A program made the translations under genes and the position numbers. From JABHIE01 sp964584805 (GTDB lineage Bacteria; Planctomycetota; UBA1135), in assembly GCA_964584805.1 (NCBI GenBank), contig CAZPAY010000007.1:42326-106325 (forward strand): a stretch of 64,000 bases of DNA, given 5' to 3'. This document shows positions 1 through 8,150 of the stretch, piece after piece (the stretch's first letter is position 1; each line of letters opens with the position of its first letter). The notes under the pieces are model-generated. The model did not search any database, was not told the DNA's origin, and saw only the letters and a program-made list of their open reading frames with translations.

Positions 1-523
1 GGCGGATCTCCGTCGACGAAATTGCGACTTCTGACATATCGAGCATTTGCGCCTGAAATAGCCTTTTCAAGGGCATTTCGAGGGTGTTTGAGAAATCGTC
101 CAAAGTCGCCGCTCCAAAACCGGGGCGGGGAACAAACGCAAAATCGGCCAATGCAAACAACTGCGGTAGGCGACTCCAACTCGCAAGATGCAATAGCGAA
201 TCGGCACCCAAGAGCAAAGTTTTGCGAGCCTTGCCAAGCTCAGCGTGAAGCGCCTTCAAAGTGTCGACCATGAACGACGGCCCTGGCCGATCCACTTCAA
301 GCCGACTCAGTTGTTCCCCTTGCCGGCCGCTTATGACCAACTCAAGCAAATGCGCCCGGTCTTCAGAACGAGTCGGCTTTTCCTTAAGTTTGTGCGGTGC
401 ATGCCCAGCAGGCACCCAAAGGATCAATGCTTCAGGAAAGGCCGTGCGAGCTGCGGAGGCCATTGCAATGTGGCCGAGATGGACGGGATCAAAAGACCCT
501 CCCAATACGACGACATGATGCAT
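1..523 (-). CDS. nadD: Nicotinate-nucleotide adenylyltransferase, 3' end cut by window edge
   Basis: This enzyme adenylates nicotinate mononucleotide to deamido-NAD in NAD synthesis. Reading the minus strand from the ATG at 523 gives MHHVVVLGGSFDPVHLGH, the nucleotidyltransferase GGSFDPxHxGH signature. A GADSL stretch follows mid-protein, and the family's ISSTEIR motif is the last thing seen before the edge. About 174 residues are present, so roughly the last 20-30 are missing. The gene starts 6 bases after the hisS stop, so the two are probably co-transcribed. The frame is open with no stop in the visible part. Confidence 0.9.
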   Translation of the reverse strand, partial: MHHVVVLGGSFDPVHLGHIAMASAARTAFPEALILWVPAGHAPHKLKEKPTRSEDRAHLLELVISGRQGEQLSRLEVDRPGPSFMVDTLKALHAELGKARKTLLLGADSLLHLASWSRLPQLFALADFAFVPRPGFGAATLDDFSNTLEMPLKRLFQAQMLDMSEVAISSTEIR

Positions 524-529
524 TTGCCC

Positions 530-1855
530 TTACGCCCCACTCCTCGAGAGGAGATGAGCAGCCACTTCAAGAAGCGCGACGGGCTTCTCTTCTCGTGTTT
601 GCATATCACGCACGACGACCTGCCCTGCAGCACGCTCATCAGGGCCCACGACCAAGACAAAACGAGCGCCCAATTTATTCGCCTCTTTAAACTGTGCTTT
701 AGCGGACTTCTCTCTGTGATCGCAAACCACGCCTGCCGTCATCGCACCCCGTAATCGACCTGCAAGTGACAGTGCATAAGGACGGTCTTCTGGCGTAATC
801 GCCACGCAATAGGCGATAGGCGTGGCTTCGGCTGAGATGGCCCGGACAGCGTCAGATTCATGGAGGCCCAATTCAATCATCGCTAACTCAGTCGCAGTAA
901 AACCAATCGCAAAACCAACGGCAGGTGTATGAGCGCCACCGAATTCTTCAACTAGGCCGTCGTAGCGACCACCGCCGCATAGAGCGGAACGAGCACCAAG
1001 AGGTGGATAGTGCACCTCAAAAACCGTGCGCGTGTAGTAATCCAAACCGCGAACGATGCTGGGGTCAACCACAGGCTCACGCCCTAATGCGCGCAAAGCT
1101 TCCAGGAAATGGTCTTGGTGGGATTGTGCCTCATCTGCCAAGACCTCTGTTAAAGCCGGTGCGCCAACATTGTCGGCTTGGCAATCTTTGTTTTTGCAGT
1201 CAAGCAAACGAAAGACATTGCGCTCGAAGCGATCTTGACAGTCGGCACAACGAGCCGCGACTCGTGGGGCAAAAAATTCTCGCAGGGCATCGCACCAGCG
1301 TTCGCGATCAGAGGGGTCACCCATGGTGTTGACGCGCACCTCCAACTCATCACCAAAGCCCACCTCCTCGAAAAAACGCATACACAAATCGATGACCTCA
1401 GCATCGAGCGTGGGGCTTGCGGCTCCGAAAGCCTCTATGCCAAACTGAGTAAATTGGCGCTCGCGACCTTTCTGTGGGCGCTCGTAGCGGAACATCGACC
1501 CTACATAGAACCACTTTTGCAAGGGAGCACGCTGAGCGAAGCCGCCATTAACATAGGCTCGGGCTACCCCAGCTGTACCCTCGGGGCGAAAAGTGTAGCC
1601 CGATTTGGCAGAGTTCGTTTCGTCAGGATTACCGCGCCGTGGCACCGTAAACATCTCTTTCGAAACGACATCTGAAGTCTCGCCCAAAGAGCGCGAAAAA
1701 AGGTGGGTTTCCTCGAATAATGGCGGCCGAATCTCGGAATAACCGAACGCACGCGCCAAATGAGCAGCTGTCCGTTCGAGATGGCGGATGACCGCCAGAT
1801 TCTCAGGGTACAGGTCGCGCGTGCCGCGGGGAGCTTGGTAGGAGTTGGATGCCAT
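530..1855 (-). CDS. hisS: Histidine--tRNA ligase
   Basis: Class II aminoacyl-tRNA synthetase that charges tRNA-His. The chosen ATG at 1855 gives MASNSYQAPRGTRDLYPE, the expected N-terminus, and a 441-residue protein of normal length. The frame stays open about 33 codons further upstream, but that extension has no family similarity and runs into the divergent lipoprotein promoter region. Visible motifs are motif 2 (RYERPQKGRERQFTQFG), the histidine-specific GLDYYTRTVFEV, and motif 3 around AVGFAIGF. The last ~95 residues match the anticodon-binding domain. nadD follows 6 bases downstream. Confidence 0.96.
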   Translation of the reverse strand: MASNSYQAPRGTRDLYPENLAVIRHLERTAAHLARAFGYSEIRPPLFEETHLFSRSLGETSDVVSKEMFTVPRRGNPDETNSAKSGYTFRPEGTAGVARAYVNGGFAQRAPLQKWFYVGSMFRYERPQKGRERQFTQFGIEAFGAASPTLDAEVIDLCMRFFEEVGFGDELEVRVNTMGDPSDRERWCDALREFFAPRVAARCADCQDRFERNVFRLLDCKNKDCQADNVGAPALTEVLADEAQSHQDHFLEALRALGREPVVDPSIVRGLDYYTRTVFEVHYPPLGARSALCGGGRYDGLVEEFGGAHTPAVGFAIGFTATELAMIELGLHESDAVRAISAEATPIAYCVAITPEDRPYALSLAGRLRGAMTAGVVCDHREKSAKAQFKEANKLGARFVLVVGPDERAAGQVVVRDMQTREEKPVALLEVAAHLLSRSGA

Positions 1856-1957
1856 ACAATGCCAAATGATAGCCGCGCTCAAACATTGACGCGCTTCCTC
1901 CGTCGCCTTAACCTTTGCTACTCGGCGTATCTCCCACGCCCCCATCAAACCCAAACG

Positions 1958-2245
1958 ATGAAATCTCTCCGCGTCCTCGCCCTCCTGGCTGTTGCCACTC
2001 TTTTCCTGAGCCTTGGCTCATGCGCAAGTTCCGACTTCAGCACTGACCTTGACCAAAAAGGCCAGATTCTCGGTCGTGACATGACTTCAGCCATGAATGA
2101 CTTCCGTAAGCACTTCCTTAACGATGATGTTAAAGACCCTTACCGTAGCCAAGATTGGAGCGATTTCCAAGATGTCGGTCATGCCTCATCGATGGCTGCT
2201 CAGTTGTTCTTCAACCACCGCGCGAACGATCCAACACTTCGTTAA
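1958..2245 (+). CDS. Small putative lipoprotein
   Basis: A 95-residue protein starting MKSLRVLALLAVATLFLSLG, a lipoprotein signal peptide with lipobox LGSC and the Cys near residue 22. The mature part is short, charged and without a recognised domain. The start at 1958 was chosen because it begins the signal peptide; the open frame extends upstream into hisS on the other strand and is not credible there. A strong terminator follows at 2260. The function is unknown. It is probably anchored to the outer or inner membrane. Confidence 0.72.
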   Translation: MKSLRVLALLAVATLFLSLGSCASSDFSTDLDQKGQILGRDMTSAMNDFRKHFLNDDVKDPYRSQDWSDFQDVGHASSMAAQLFFNHRANDPTLR

Positions 2246-2259
2246 AGCAATTGGCTTCT

Positions 2260-2296
2260 AAAACACCCCACGCTTTTGCGTGGGGTGTTTTCTTTT
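2260..2296 (+). terminator. Rho-independent terminator after the small lipoprotein gene
   Basis: A perfect inverted repeat (AAAACACCCCACGC, loop TTTT, GCGTGGGGTGTTTT) at 2260-2291 is followed by a T-rich run. It separates the small lipoprotein gene from the next lipoprotein gene, which starts at 2322. Confidence 0.85.
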
Positions 2297-2321
2297 TCTC
2301 CTTCTAGACCTGAACAAACTC

Positions 2322-3047
2322 ATGCGTTTCATACTCCTGCCTCTCATCCTCCTCCTTTGTGCCTCGTCCTGTGCCACGACTCGTGACCATGCACCAGAAG
2401 CCCACGAACAAGTGGCAGTCGTTACTAGCACTTCAGATTCTCCGGCTGACTCCTCTTCGCTTGACACCGAGGCCGGCCCACTGACTTCTTGGAATGATGA
2501 CGACCACGCCGTGGCCATTTTTGATCTTGCCCAGGCCAAAGCCCAGGCTGCCATAGATGATGCCGAGGCCGCCTTTTTTCTTGAGCAATCCGAATTCGAT
2601 TTAATCAGGGCGCAAGAGGCTTACAAAGATTTCATTCAATTCAGCCAGCCCGAGCAAATCCGTGCCTCAATAAACGGCCTTGAAGGCTCCCGCAACGCGC
2701 TTCAAGCCACAGAGGAAGAGTTGGCGCAGCTCATGATGCTTTACGGTGAAGACGAGCTTGCTGACCAAACCGCTGAGATCGTATTGAATCGCGCACGCCG
2801 CGGCTTGGAACAGCAAAAAATTTGGTTTGATTTAGAAGTACAAGAGCACAAGCACTTTCTGGAAGTCACGCTACCTAACGAGCGCATTGAATTTGAACGC
2901 GCGGTAAAGGGCGCACTTCATGAATTGGAGATGACGAAAATGCGTAATGCTCTAGAGAAGAAAGAGCGTGATAATTCACTGCAAGGGCACCTCAATCATC
3001 TTGCTGAAATTGAGGAAGAATTGCGATCAACGGCGCCGACCTCGTAA
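2322..3047 (+). CDS. Putative lipoprotein with long helical region
   Basis: A 241-residue protein. The start at 2322 gives MRFILLPLILLLCASSC, a lipoprotein signal with lipobox ASSC. After an acidic, Ser/Pro-rich linker the rest is rich in Ala, Glu, Gln, Lys and Leu with heptad-like spacing, suggesting a long helical or coiled-coil domain. No family is recognised. The gene ends 11 bases before the secreted toroid-repeat protein at 3059, so they may be co-transcribed. A structural periplasmic role is plausible but is inference only. Confidence 0.7.
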   Translation: MRFILLPLILLLCASSCATTRDHAPEAHEQVAVVTSTSDSPADSSSLDTEAGPLTSWNDDDHAVAIFDLAQAKAQAAIDDAEAAFFLEQSEFDLIRAQEAYKDFIQFSQPEQIRASINGLEGSRNALQATEEELAQLMMLYGEDELADQTAEIVLNRARRGLEQQKIWFDLEVQEHKHFLEVTLPNERIEFERAVKGALHELEMTKMRNALEKKERDNSLQGHLNHLAEIEEELRSTAPTS

Positions 3048-3058
3048 TCGAGTTCTAC

Positions 3059-4225
3059 ATGCGAATCATCCTTACGCTGACGGTTTTTCTACTTAGCGCG
3101 CCTCTTCCGCAAGCTGCCCAAAGTAGCCTTCCGCAAAATTTGCCCACTATTGAGCAAGCTCAGGCAGGGCTCGATGCAGGCTTGTCTTGGTTGCTTGAAC
3201 ACCAAGAGCCCAATGGTGCATGGGGTCATTGGCGCAACCCCGAGGCTAACTCTTGGACTAACCCAGCGACACAGATGTCATGGCAAGTGGCGACGACTGC
3301 GATTGGCGCCGTCACCTTGATGCAGACCTATCGCGGTGAGCCAGACAGGATTGCGCTTGATCGAGCGATGAATTATTTGTTCAAGCATGCGCATGTCAAA
3401 CGCCCTGAGCTCTGGGATGCGGACAACACTTGGGCTTATGTCTATGCGCTTGATGCTTTCACACAAGCCGCACAGCACTCTCATTTCAAAACAAACTCAA
3501 AGGCTGCAACACTTGCCAAGATTGAAAAGTCCGGTAAAGAAATGCTTCGCCTGCTATGGGATTATCAGTCTCCGCAAGGGGGCTGGGCTTACTATGCTGA
3601 CGAGGCCTTGACTGCGCGCCCTTGGTGGGCCACATCTTTCCAAACGGCGATTGCCATCATGGGCATCCTGAGAGCCAAAGAATGCGGCTGGTCGATTGAG
3701 GAGAAACGCCTTAAAAGGGCGATTCAAGCAGTCCTTAGGTGCCGGCTGCCTAATGGCGCTTATTCCTACAGCATTGAAAATTTCCCCTCACCTGGTGGTG
3801 GCACCAACATTAATCAGGTCAAGGGTTCGCTTTCTAGGATTCAAGTTTGCAATCTTGCGCTGTATCGTGCTGAGCAGGCAGGCTACGAGACGGGCATTGG
3901 CTTCAAAGAGATGCGGAAAGGTCTCGCCGAATTTTGGGGTGAGCACCGTTTTCTTGACATCGCAAATCGCAAGCCGATTCCGCACGAAGCCTATTACTAC
4001 AACTCTGGCTACTTCTACTTTTTCGGGCACTACTACGCGGCGCAAGTGATTGAGAGTTTGCCGACTGCTGAGCGCGCCCCTCACCGAAAAAAACTGTGGC
4101 ATCATGTTTTAAAAACCCAAGCCAAAGATGGCTCATGTTGGGATTACAAAATGAATGAATACGGCAAGCCCTATGGAGTTGGCTTTATGACCTATGCACT
4201 ATCGGTTGGCTTAACGCAAAGCTAG
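3059..4225 (+). CDS. Secreted prenyltransferase/squalene-cyclase-type repeat protein
   Basis: A 388-residue protein with a signal peptide (MRIILTLTVFLLSAPLPQAA) and repeated units of the alpha/alpha-toroid fold of squalene cyclases and prenyltransferases: LEHQEPNGAWG, QSPQGGWAYY, CRLPNGAYSYS and TQAKDGSCWDY. The acidic DxDD motif of true cyclases is not seen, so cyclase activity is unlikely. Such secreted toroid-repeat proteins of unknown role are common in Planctomycetota. It sits 11 bases downstream of the coiled-coil lipoprotein. Another protein of this type is encoded at 44523-46148. Confidence 0.8.
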   Translation: MRIILTLTVFLLSAPLPQAAQSSLPQNLPTIEQAQAGLDAGLSWLLEHQEPNGAWGHWRNPEANSWTNPATQMSWQVATTAIGAVTLMQTYRGEPDRIALDRAMNYLFKHAHVKRPELWDADNTWAYVYALDAFTQAAQHSHFKTNSKAATLAKIEKSGKEMLRLLWDYQSPQGGWAYYADEALTARPWWATSFQTAIAIMGILRAKECGWSIEEKRLKRAIQAVLRCRLPNGAYSYSIENFPSPGGGTNINQVKGSLSRIQVCNLALYRAEQAGYETGIGFKEMRKGLAEFWGEHRFLDIANRKPIPHEAYYYNSGYFYFFGHYYAAQVIESLPTAERAPHRKKLWHHVLKTQAKDGSCWDYKMNEYGKPYGVGFMTYALSVGLTQS

Positions 4226-4240
4226 CCAAGGTTTTTTACT

Positions 4241-5245
4241 TTATACCGTGGGCCAATCGCCGGACCAAATCGGCTGCGACTTTGGAACAGAATCCAATTG
4301 CCAAACCGCCAAAAGGCTAGCCAAATCACACTCAAGAGGTGTTTCTTGTAAGCCTGACCAGAAAGCCAGCAAGCCGAGAATTTCATCAGCCGTGTGGCCG
4401 GCCTCTCGGAAGGCACGGATGGTCGTATCACCATGACGCTTCGCTAGCCGCCTACCATCGGCGCCAACAACGAGCGGCAAATGTGCCCAACGAGGCGGTG
4501 TCTTACCCAGAGCCATGTAAATCAACTCTTGTCGCGCCGCACTAGAGAATAAATCTTCGGCCCGTAAGACATCGGTAACGCCTTGGTCGGCATCATCGAC
4601 GACCACAGCTAATTGATAGGCGGGCTCGTCATCTTTCTTCCAAATGACAAAATCACCAAGTTCTTTTTGCACTTGCCAAGTGCGCTCACCGAGAAAACGA
4701 TCTCGCACCGTTAGTGTTTGCGCATTCAGCCCCGCAAAGCGTTGAATCGCCGCGGAAATGTCAAATCGCCAGCAGGGCTTGCGACCCGTTTCGATTTCGA
4801 TGGATTGATTGACTTGTTGAATCTGATGGGTTTGAAAAGCCAAAAGGGAATCGCGCCATTTGGCGCGGCAAGTACCAGGATAGATTGGCCCCTCTTCGGC
4901 GGTATGAGGAGCACTTGCGGCCAATTCGACATCTTTACGCGAACAAACGCAAGGGTACGCCAGGCCTGCCAGTGCCAATTCCACAAGAGCAGATTGATAT
5001 TCAGGCAGGCGAGATTGTTGGTAGAAAGGGCCGTCGTCCCAGTCGAGGCCGAGCCAGTTGAGGTCGACAATCGCAGCCTCGGCAGCACCTTTGTTTATTC
5101 GAGGCCCATCGAGGTCCTCAATGCGCAAAATCAGCTGGCCACCGCGCGCACGCATATCCAACCACGCAAGTAAAAAGCTGCGAGCATTCCCTAAGTGCAA
5201 AACGCCTGTCGGACTCGGAGCGAGCCGCCCCCGGATGGTAGTCAT
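4241..5245 (-). CDS. gluQ: Glutamyl-Q tRNA(Asp) synthetase (GluRS-like, no anticodon domain)
   Basis: Attaches glutamate to the queuosine base at position 34 of tRNA-Asp. The 334-residue protein has the GluRS catalytic fold: RLAPSPTGVLHLGNARSF (HIGH-like), LRIEDLDGPR and the KMSKS-like LAKRHGD. It contains Cys residues in CVCSRKD and YPGTCR matching the GluQ zinc site. It lacks the C-terminal anticodon-binding domain of the full-length gltX at 49111. It starts 4 bases after comF ends. queF at 48508 shows that the host can make a queuosine precursor, which fits. Confidence 0.88.
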   Translation of the reverse strand: MTTIRGRLAPSPTGVLHLGNARSFLLAWLDMRARGGQLILRIEDLDGPRINKGAAEAAIVDLNWLGLDWDDGPFYQQSRLPEYQSALVELALAGLAYPCVCSRKDVELAASAPHTAEEGPIYPGTCRAKWRDSLLAFQTHQIQQVNQSIEIETGRKPCWRFDISAAIQRFAGLNAQTLTVRDRFLGERTWQVQKELGDFVIWKKDDEPAYQLAVVVDDADQGVTDVLRAEDLFSSAARQELIYMALGKTPPRWAHLPLVVGADGRRLAKRHGDTTIRAFREAGHTADEILGLLAFWSGLQETPLECDLASLLAVWQLDSVPKSQPIWSGDWPTV

Positions 5246-5249
5246 GGCT

Positions 5250-5936
5250 TCATTCTAATCGGCGCAAAGGCGGAGCGGCTAAAACCAAGGCGCGGACATC
5301 TCGCGCACCGGCAGCTCGCAGAGCACGAGCCGACTCTCTTAAACTTGCACCCGTTGTGCGAACATCGTCAACCAGAACGACTTGCCGTGGAGCTGCAGCC
5401 CGACAAGTAAAACTACCACACAAATTACTCAGCCTTTCATCTGCATTTTGGCTAGCCTGACCGGGGCGTTGATTCCTGCGGCTTAACAAACGGGGATTTG
5501 TGTAATGGCCCTTGGATTGCAATGCACTTAGCAATACTTCCGGCAAGTACCACCCGCTCAATCGTCGCTTGCGAGAAGGCGGCACCATAGCCCAGGCCCT
5601 GCCGAGCTGAGGGGGCCCAACTTGCTCGGCAAATTGCTCGGCCAACCAATACGCGGCAGCACATCCTGAATTTTCTTTGCCAAGCAAAACCAGTTTGCGG
5701 ACCGCTTCTTCATACTGCCACAAAGCGCGCCATGGCGGCGATTCTTGCGAGCGATATCCATGAACATCTTGTGCCATTTCTATGGAAAGCGCGCAAGCGA
5801 TGCAAAAGGGTGGTTTCTGAACACCGGGAGCCTGACATGCGGCACAGCTGGGTGACAAGAATGCGTCAATCCAAGGCATGGCCCAGTCGCAGGCACGCGT
5901 CTTCGATGCCTGCACGAACTCAAGAATGTAATCCAT
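5250..5936 (-). CDS. ComF family phosphoribosyltransferase-like protein
   Basis: A 228-residue member of the ComF/GntX family. The N-terminal CAACQ...CIACA pairs look like the family's zinc ribbon. The C-terminal VVLVDDVRTTGASLRESA is the type I phosphoribosyltransferase PRPP-binding motif. ComF supports DNA uptake in competent bacteria, but most homologues are uncharacterised. The next gene (gluQ) follows after 4 bases. The ATG at 5936 has only a weak ribosome-binding site, so a somewhat later start is possible. Confidence 0.85.
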   Translation of the reverse strand: MDYILEFVQASKTRACDWAMPWIDAFLSPSCAACQAPGVQKPPFCIACALSIEMAQDVHGYRSQESPPWRALWQYEEAVRKLVLLGKENSGCAAAYWLAEQFAEQVGPPQLGRAWAMVPPSRKRRLSGWYLPEVLLSALQSKGHYTNPRLLSRRNQRPGQASQNADERLSNLCGSFTCRAAAPRQVVLVDDVRTTGASLRESARALRAAGARDVRALVLAAPPLRRLE

Positions 5937-5983
5937 ACCTTGTAGACGGTTTCACCGCCCCAAAGTGACACTCTTGCGTGTTT

Positions 5984-6562
5984 TTATTTCAGGCCACTTC
6001 CAAAGCGCGCACTGCCCTGTGGCAAGCCAAGCGCCTCTCGAACTTTTGCGACAAAACTCTCTAGAGTGTCTTGACCGGTAGATTCAACGCCAAACAGCGC
6101 ACCCATCTCGCGGGTCATTTGAATATTGTCTTCAAATGAAAACGGATAAAGACTCAAGTGAACTTTGATGTAACGCCGCATCGCGTTGTCGACATATTTA
6201 CCCAAAAGTGAAATAAACAAAATCGCCAAGAAAAGCAAAGCACCAATGCCGTAAAGCTCAAGCTGCAAATTGCGTGGCCCGGGAATCAATAGCCCAGCTA
6301 AGACCAAAGCATTGCCAAGAATCAAAAAGATTGCAGCTGCCTGACCACGCGCCTTGGCGTGAAGGGCATTACGCAAAGCATCAAGCGTCAAACCCGAACC
6401 ACCCAGGATGCTCGCCAATCTCATCCGTGGGCGCCCTCGGCCCATCGATGACAGCAGGAAAGCACCGGACAAGGACAAGCAAACAAAGCCCAAAATGACC
6501 CAATCGAGGTCAACCTTGAGGAGCAGTGAATCGGCAGCTTGGAGAGGCGGCATGGAAAGCAT
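5984..6562 (-). CDS. Small integral membrane protein, unknown function
   Basis: A 192-residue protein with about three or four hydrophobic segments (near residues 20-40, 75-95 and 105-125) followed by a soluble C-terminal tail. No family is recognised. The open frame begins at a GTG at 6580 inside the guaA stop region, but a GGGAG sits 11 bases before the ATG at 6562, which I prefer. The gene follows guaA directly and is probably co-transcribed with guaB-guaA. Confidence 0.65.
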   Translation of the reverse strand: MLSMPPLQAADSLLLKVDLDWVILGFVCLSLSGAFLLSSMGRGRPRMRLASILGGSGLTLDALRNALHAKARGQAAAIFLILGNALVLAGLLIPGPRNLQLELYGIGALLFLAILFISLLGKYVDNAMRRYIKVHLSLYPFSFEDNIQMTREMGALFGVESTGQDTLESFVAKVREALGLPQGSARFGSGLK

Positions 6563-6570
6563 ATTAGCGA

Positions 6571-8109
6571 CTACTCCCACTCTATGGTGCCGGGTGGTTT
6601 GGAAGTGATATCGAGCACGACTCGGTTAATCCCGCGCACCTCATTAATGATGCGCCCTGAAATAGCGGCAAGCGCCTCACGACTCGGATAGACCCAATCG
6701 GCCGTCATGCCATCAAGTGATTGCACCATACGGATGGCAACCGCCTCTTCGTAAGTGCGCTTATCACCCATGACCCCCACCGAACGCGCGCCAGTCAGCA
6801 CAGCAAAATACTGCCAAACATCATCGACCTCGCCGCGCGCCTCTAACTCACTCGTTACGATGGCGTCGGCGGCACGCAAAAGCGCAATCCGCTCAGGAGT
6901 ACATTCACCGACGCATCGCACCCCAAGCCCTGGGCCTGGGAAAGGCTGGCGGTCGACAAGAATGTCGGGCAAACCGAGACAACGCCCGATTTCACGGCCC
7001 TCATCTTTGAAGAAAAGGCGCAGTGGCTCAACGAGCTCAAGCTCAAGGTCATCAGGGAGGCCCCCAACATTATGGTGCGACTTAATCACCTCAGTCGCGC
7101 CACCATGTGCGGCAACCGACTCGATCACATCGGGGTAAAGCGTGCCTTGGCCGAGAAACTTGGCTTTAGGGAATTGCTTGACGGCATCGCGAAAGACCTC
7201 GATGAACTCATGGCCGATTATTTTGCGCTTGGTCTCAGGGTCGGTGACACCGGCCAACTTTCCTAAAAAGCGATCGGCCGCATCGACGACAGTCAAATCT
7301 AGCTCAAAGTGATTGCAAAACTCATTTTCAACTAAATCGCGCTCACCTGCGCGTAGCAAACCGTTGTCGACAAAAATGGCATGGCAGCGATGCCCAATGG
7401 CCTTTTGGCAGATTGCGCCCACCACACTTGAATCGACTCCGCCCGACAGGCCCAAAATCATCTCGCCGTCGGCGCCCAGTTGCTCGGAAACGGATGCGAC
7501 CATCTCTTCGGCGAGATTGCCTGGCGTCCAGTCACCTGCGCACGCGCACACACCTATTAAAAAGTTACGCAACATCGTCGCGCCTTCTTGCGAATGCGCC
7601 ACTTCGGGGTGAAACTGCAGTGCATAAAAACGCCGCGCGCCATCGCCAATTGCGGCCTCGGGGCAATGAGCCGTGTGCGCCAAACGCTCAAAGCCGACGG
7701 GCAGTTGCGCAACACGATCGCCGTGGCTCATCCAGACGACCGTTTCCGTAGAAACTCCTCTAAATAGGCCATCAGAAGCCCCAACGGTCATCTCCGTAAA
7801 ACCAAACTCGCGCGTTTCACCTGGGACAACTTTGCCGCCGAGCTGCTCACATATCCATTGCATGCCATAGCAAATGCCCAAAACGGGCACGCCGGCCTCA
7901 AGAATCGAATCGTCTAAAAATGGAGCACCACTTTCATATGCACTTGCAGGGCCACCCGACAAAACAATGCCGCGCAAACCTTCACCTAGATGCTCATGCG
8001 CGACCTGAGCCGGCACGACTTCAGAGAAAATCCCATGCTCGCGCACACGGCGGGCAATGAGTTGGGTGTACTGCGACCCGAAGTCGACAATCAGAATGCG
8101 TTCGTGCAT
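6571..8109 (-). CDS. guaA: GMP synthase (glutamine-hydrolysing)
   Basis: Converts XMP to GMP with glutamine as nitrogen donor. The N-terminal glutamine amidotransferase domain shows ILIVDFGSQYTQLIARR, the nucleophile in VLGICYGMQ, and FHPEVAHS. The ATP-pyrophosphatase domain shows LGLSGGVDSSVVG. The C-terminal dimerisation domain ends in KPPGTIEWE. The ATG at 8109 (MHERILIVDFG) is chosen; the frame also has a TTG five codons upstream. guaB lies 41 bases upstream on the same strand, so the two consecutive steps from IMP to GMP form one unit. Confidence 0.97.
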   Translation of the reverse strand: MHERILIVDFGSQYTQLIARRVREHGIFSEVVPAQVAHEHLGEGLRGIVLSGGPASAYESGAPFLDDSILEAGVPVLGICYGMQWICEQLGGKVVPGETREFGFTEMTVGASDGLFRGVSTETVVWMSHGDRVAQLPVGFERLAHTAHCPEAAIGDGARRFYALQFHPEVAHSQEGATMLRNFLIGVCACAGDWTPGNLAEEMVASVSEQLGADGEMILGLSGGVDSSVVGAICQKAIGHRCHAIFVDNGLLRAGERDLVENEFCNHFELDLTVVDAADRFLGKLAGVTDPETKRKIIGHEFIEVFRDAVKQFPKAKFLGQGTLYPDVIESVAAHGGATEVIKSHHNVGGLPDDLELELVEPLRLFFKDEGREIGRCLGLPDILVDRQPFPGPGLGVRCVGECTPERIALLRAADAIVTSELEARGEVDDVWQYFAVLTGARSVGVMGDKRTYEEAVAIRMVQSLDGMTADWVYPSREALAAISGRIINEVRGINRVVLDITSKPPGTIEWE

Positions 8110-8150
8110 GTTTTTTTCGTCCAATCAAAAAGACTGACTCGGCAACTCGA

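Noticed and set aside
1856..1954. 33-codon upstream extension of hisS
   Set aside because: The added residues do not resemble histidine--tRNA ligases and overlap the divergent gene's promoter region; the normal N-terminus begins at 1855.
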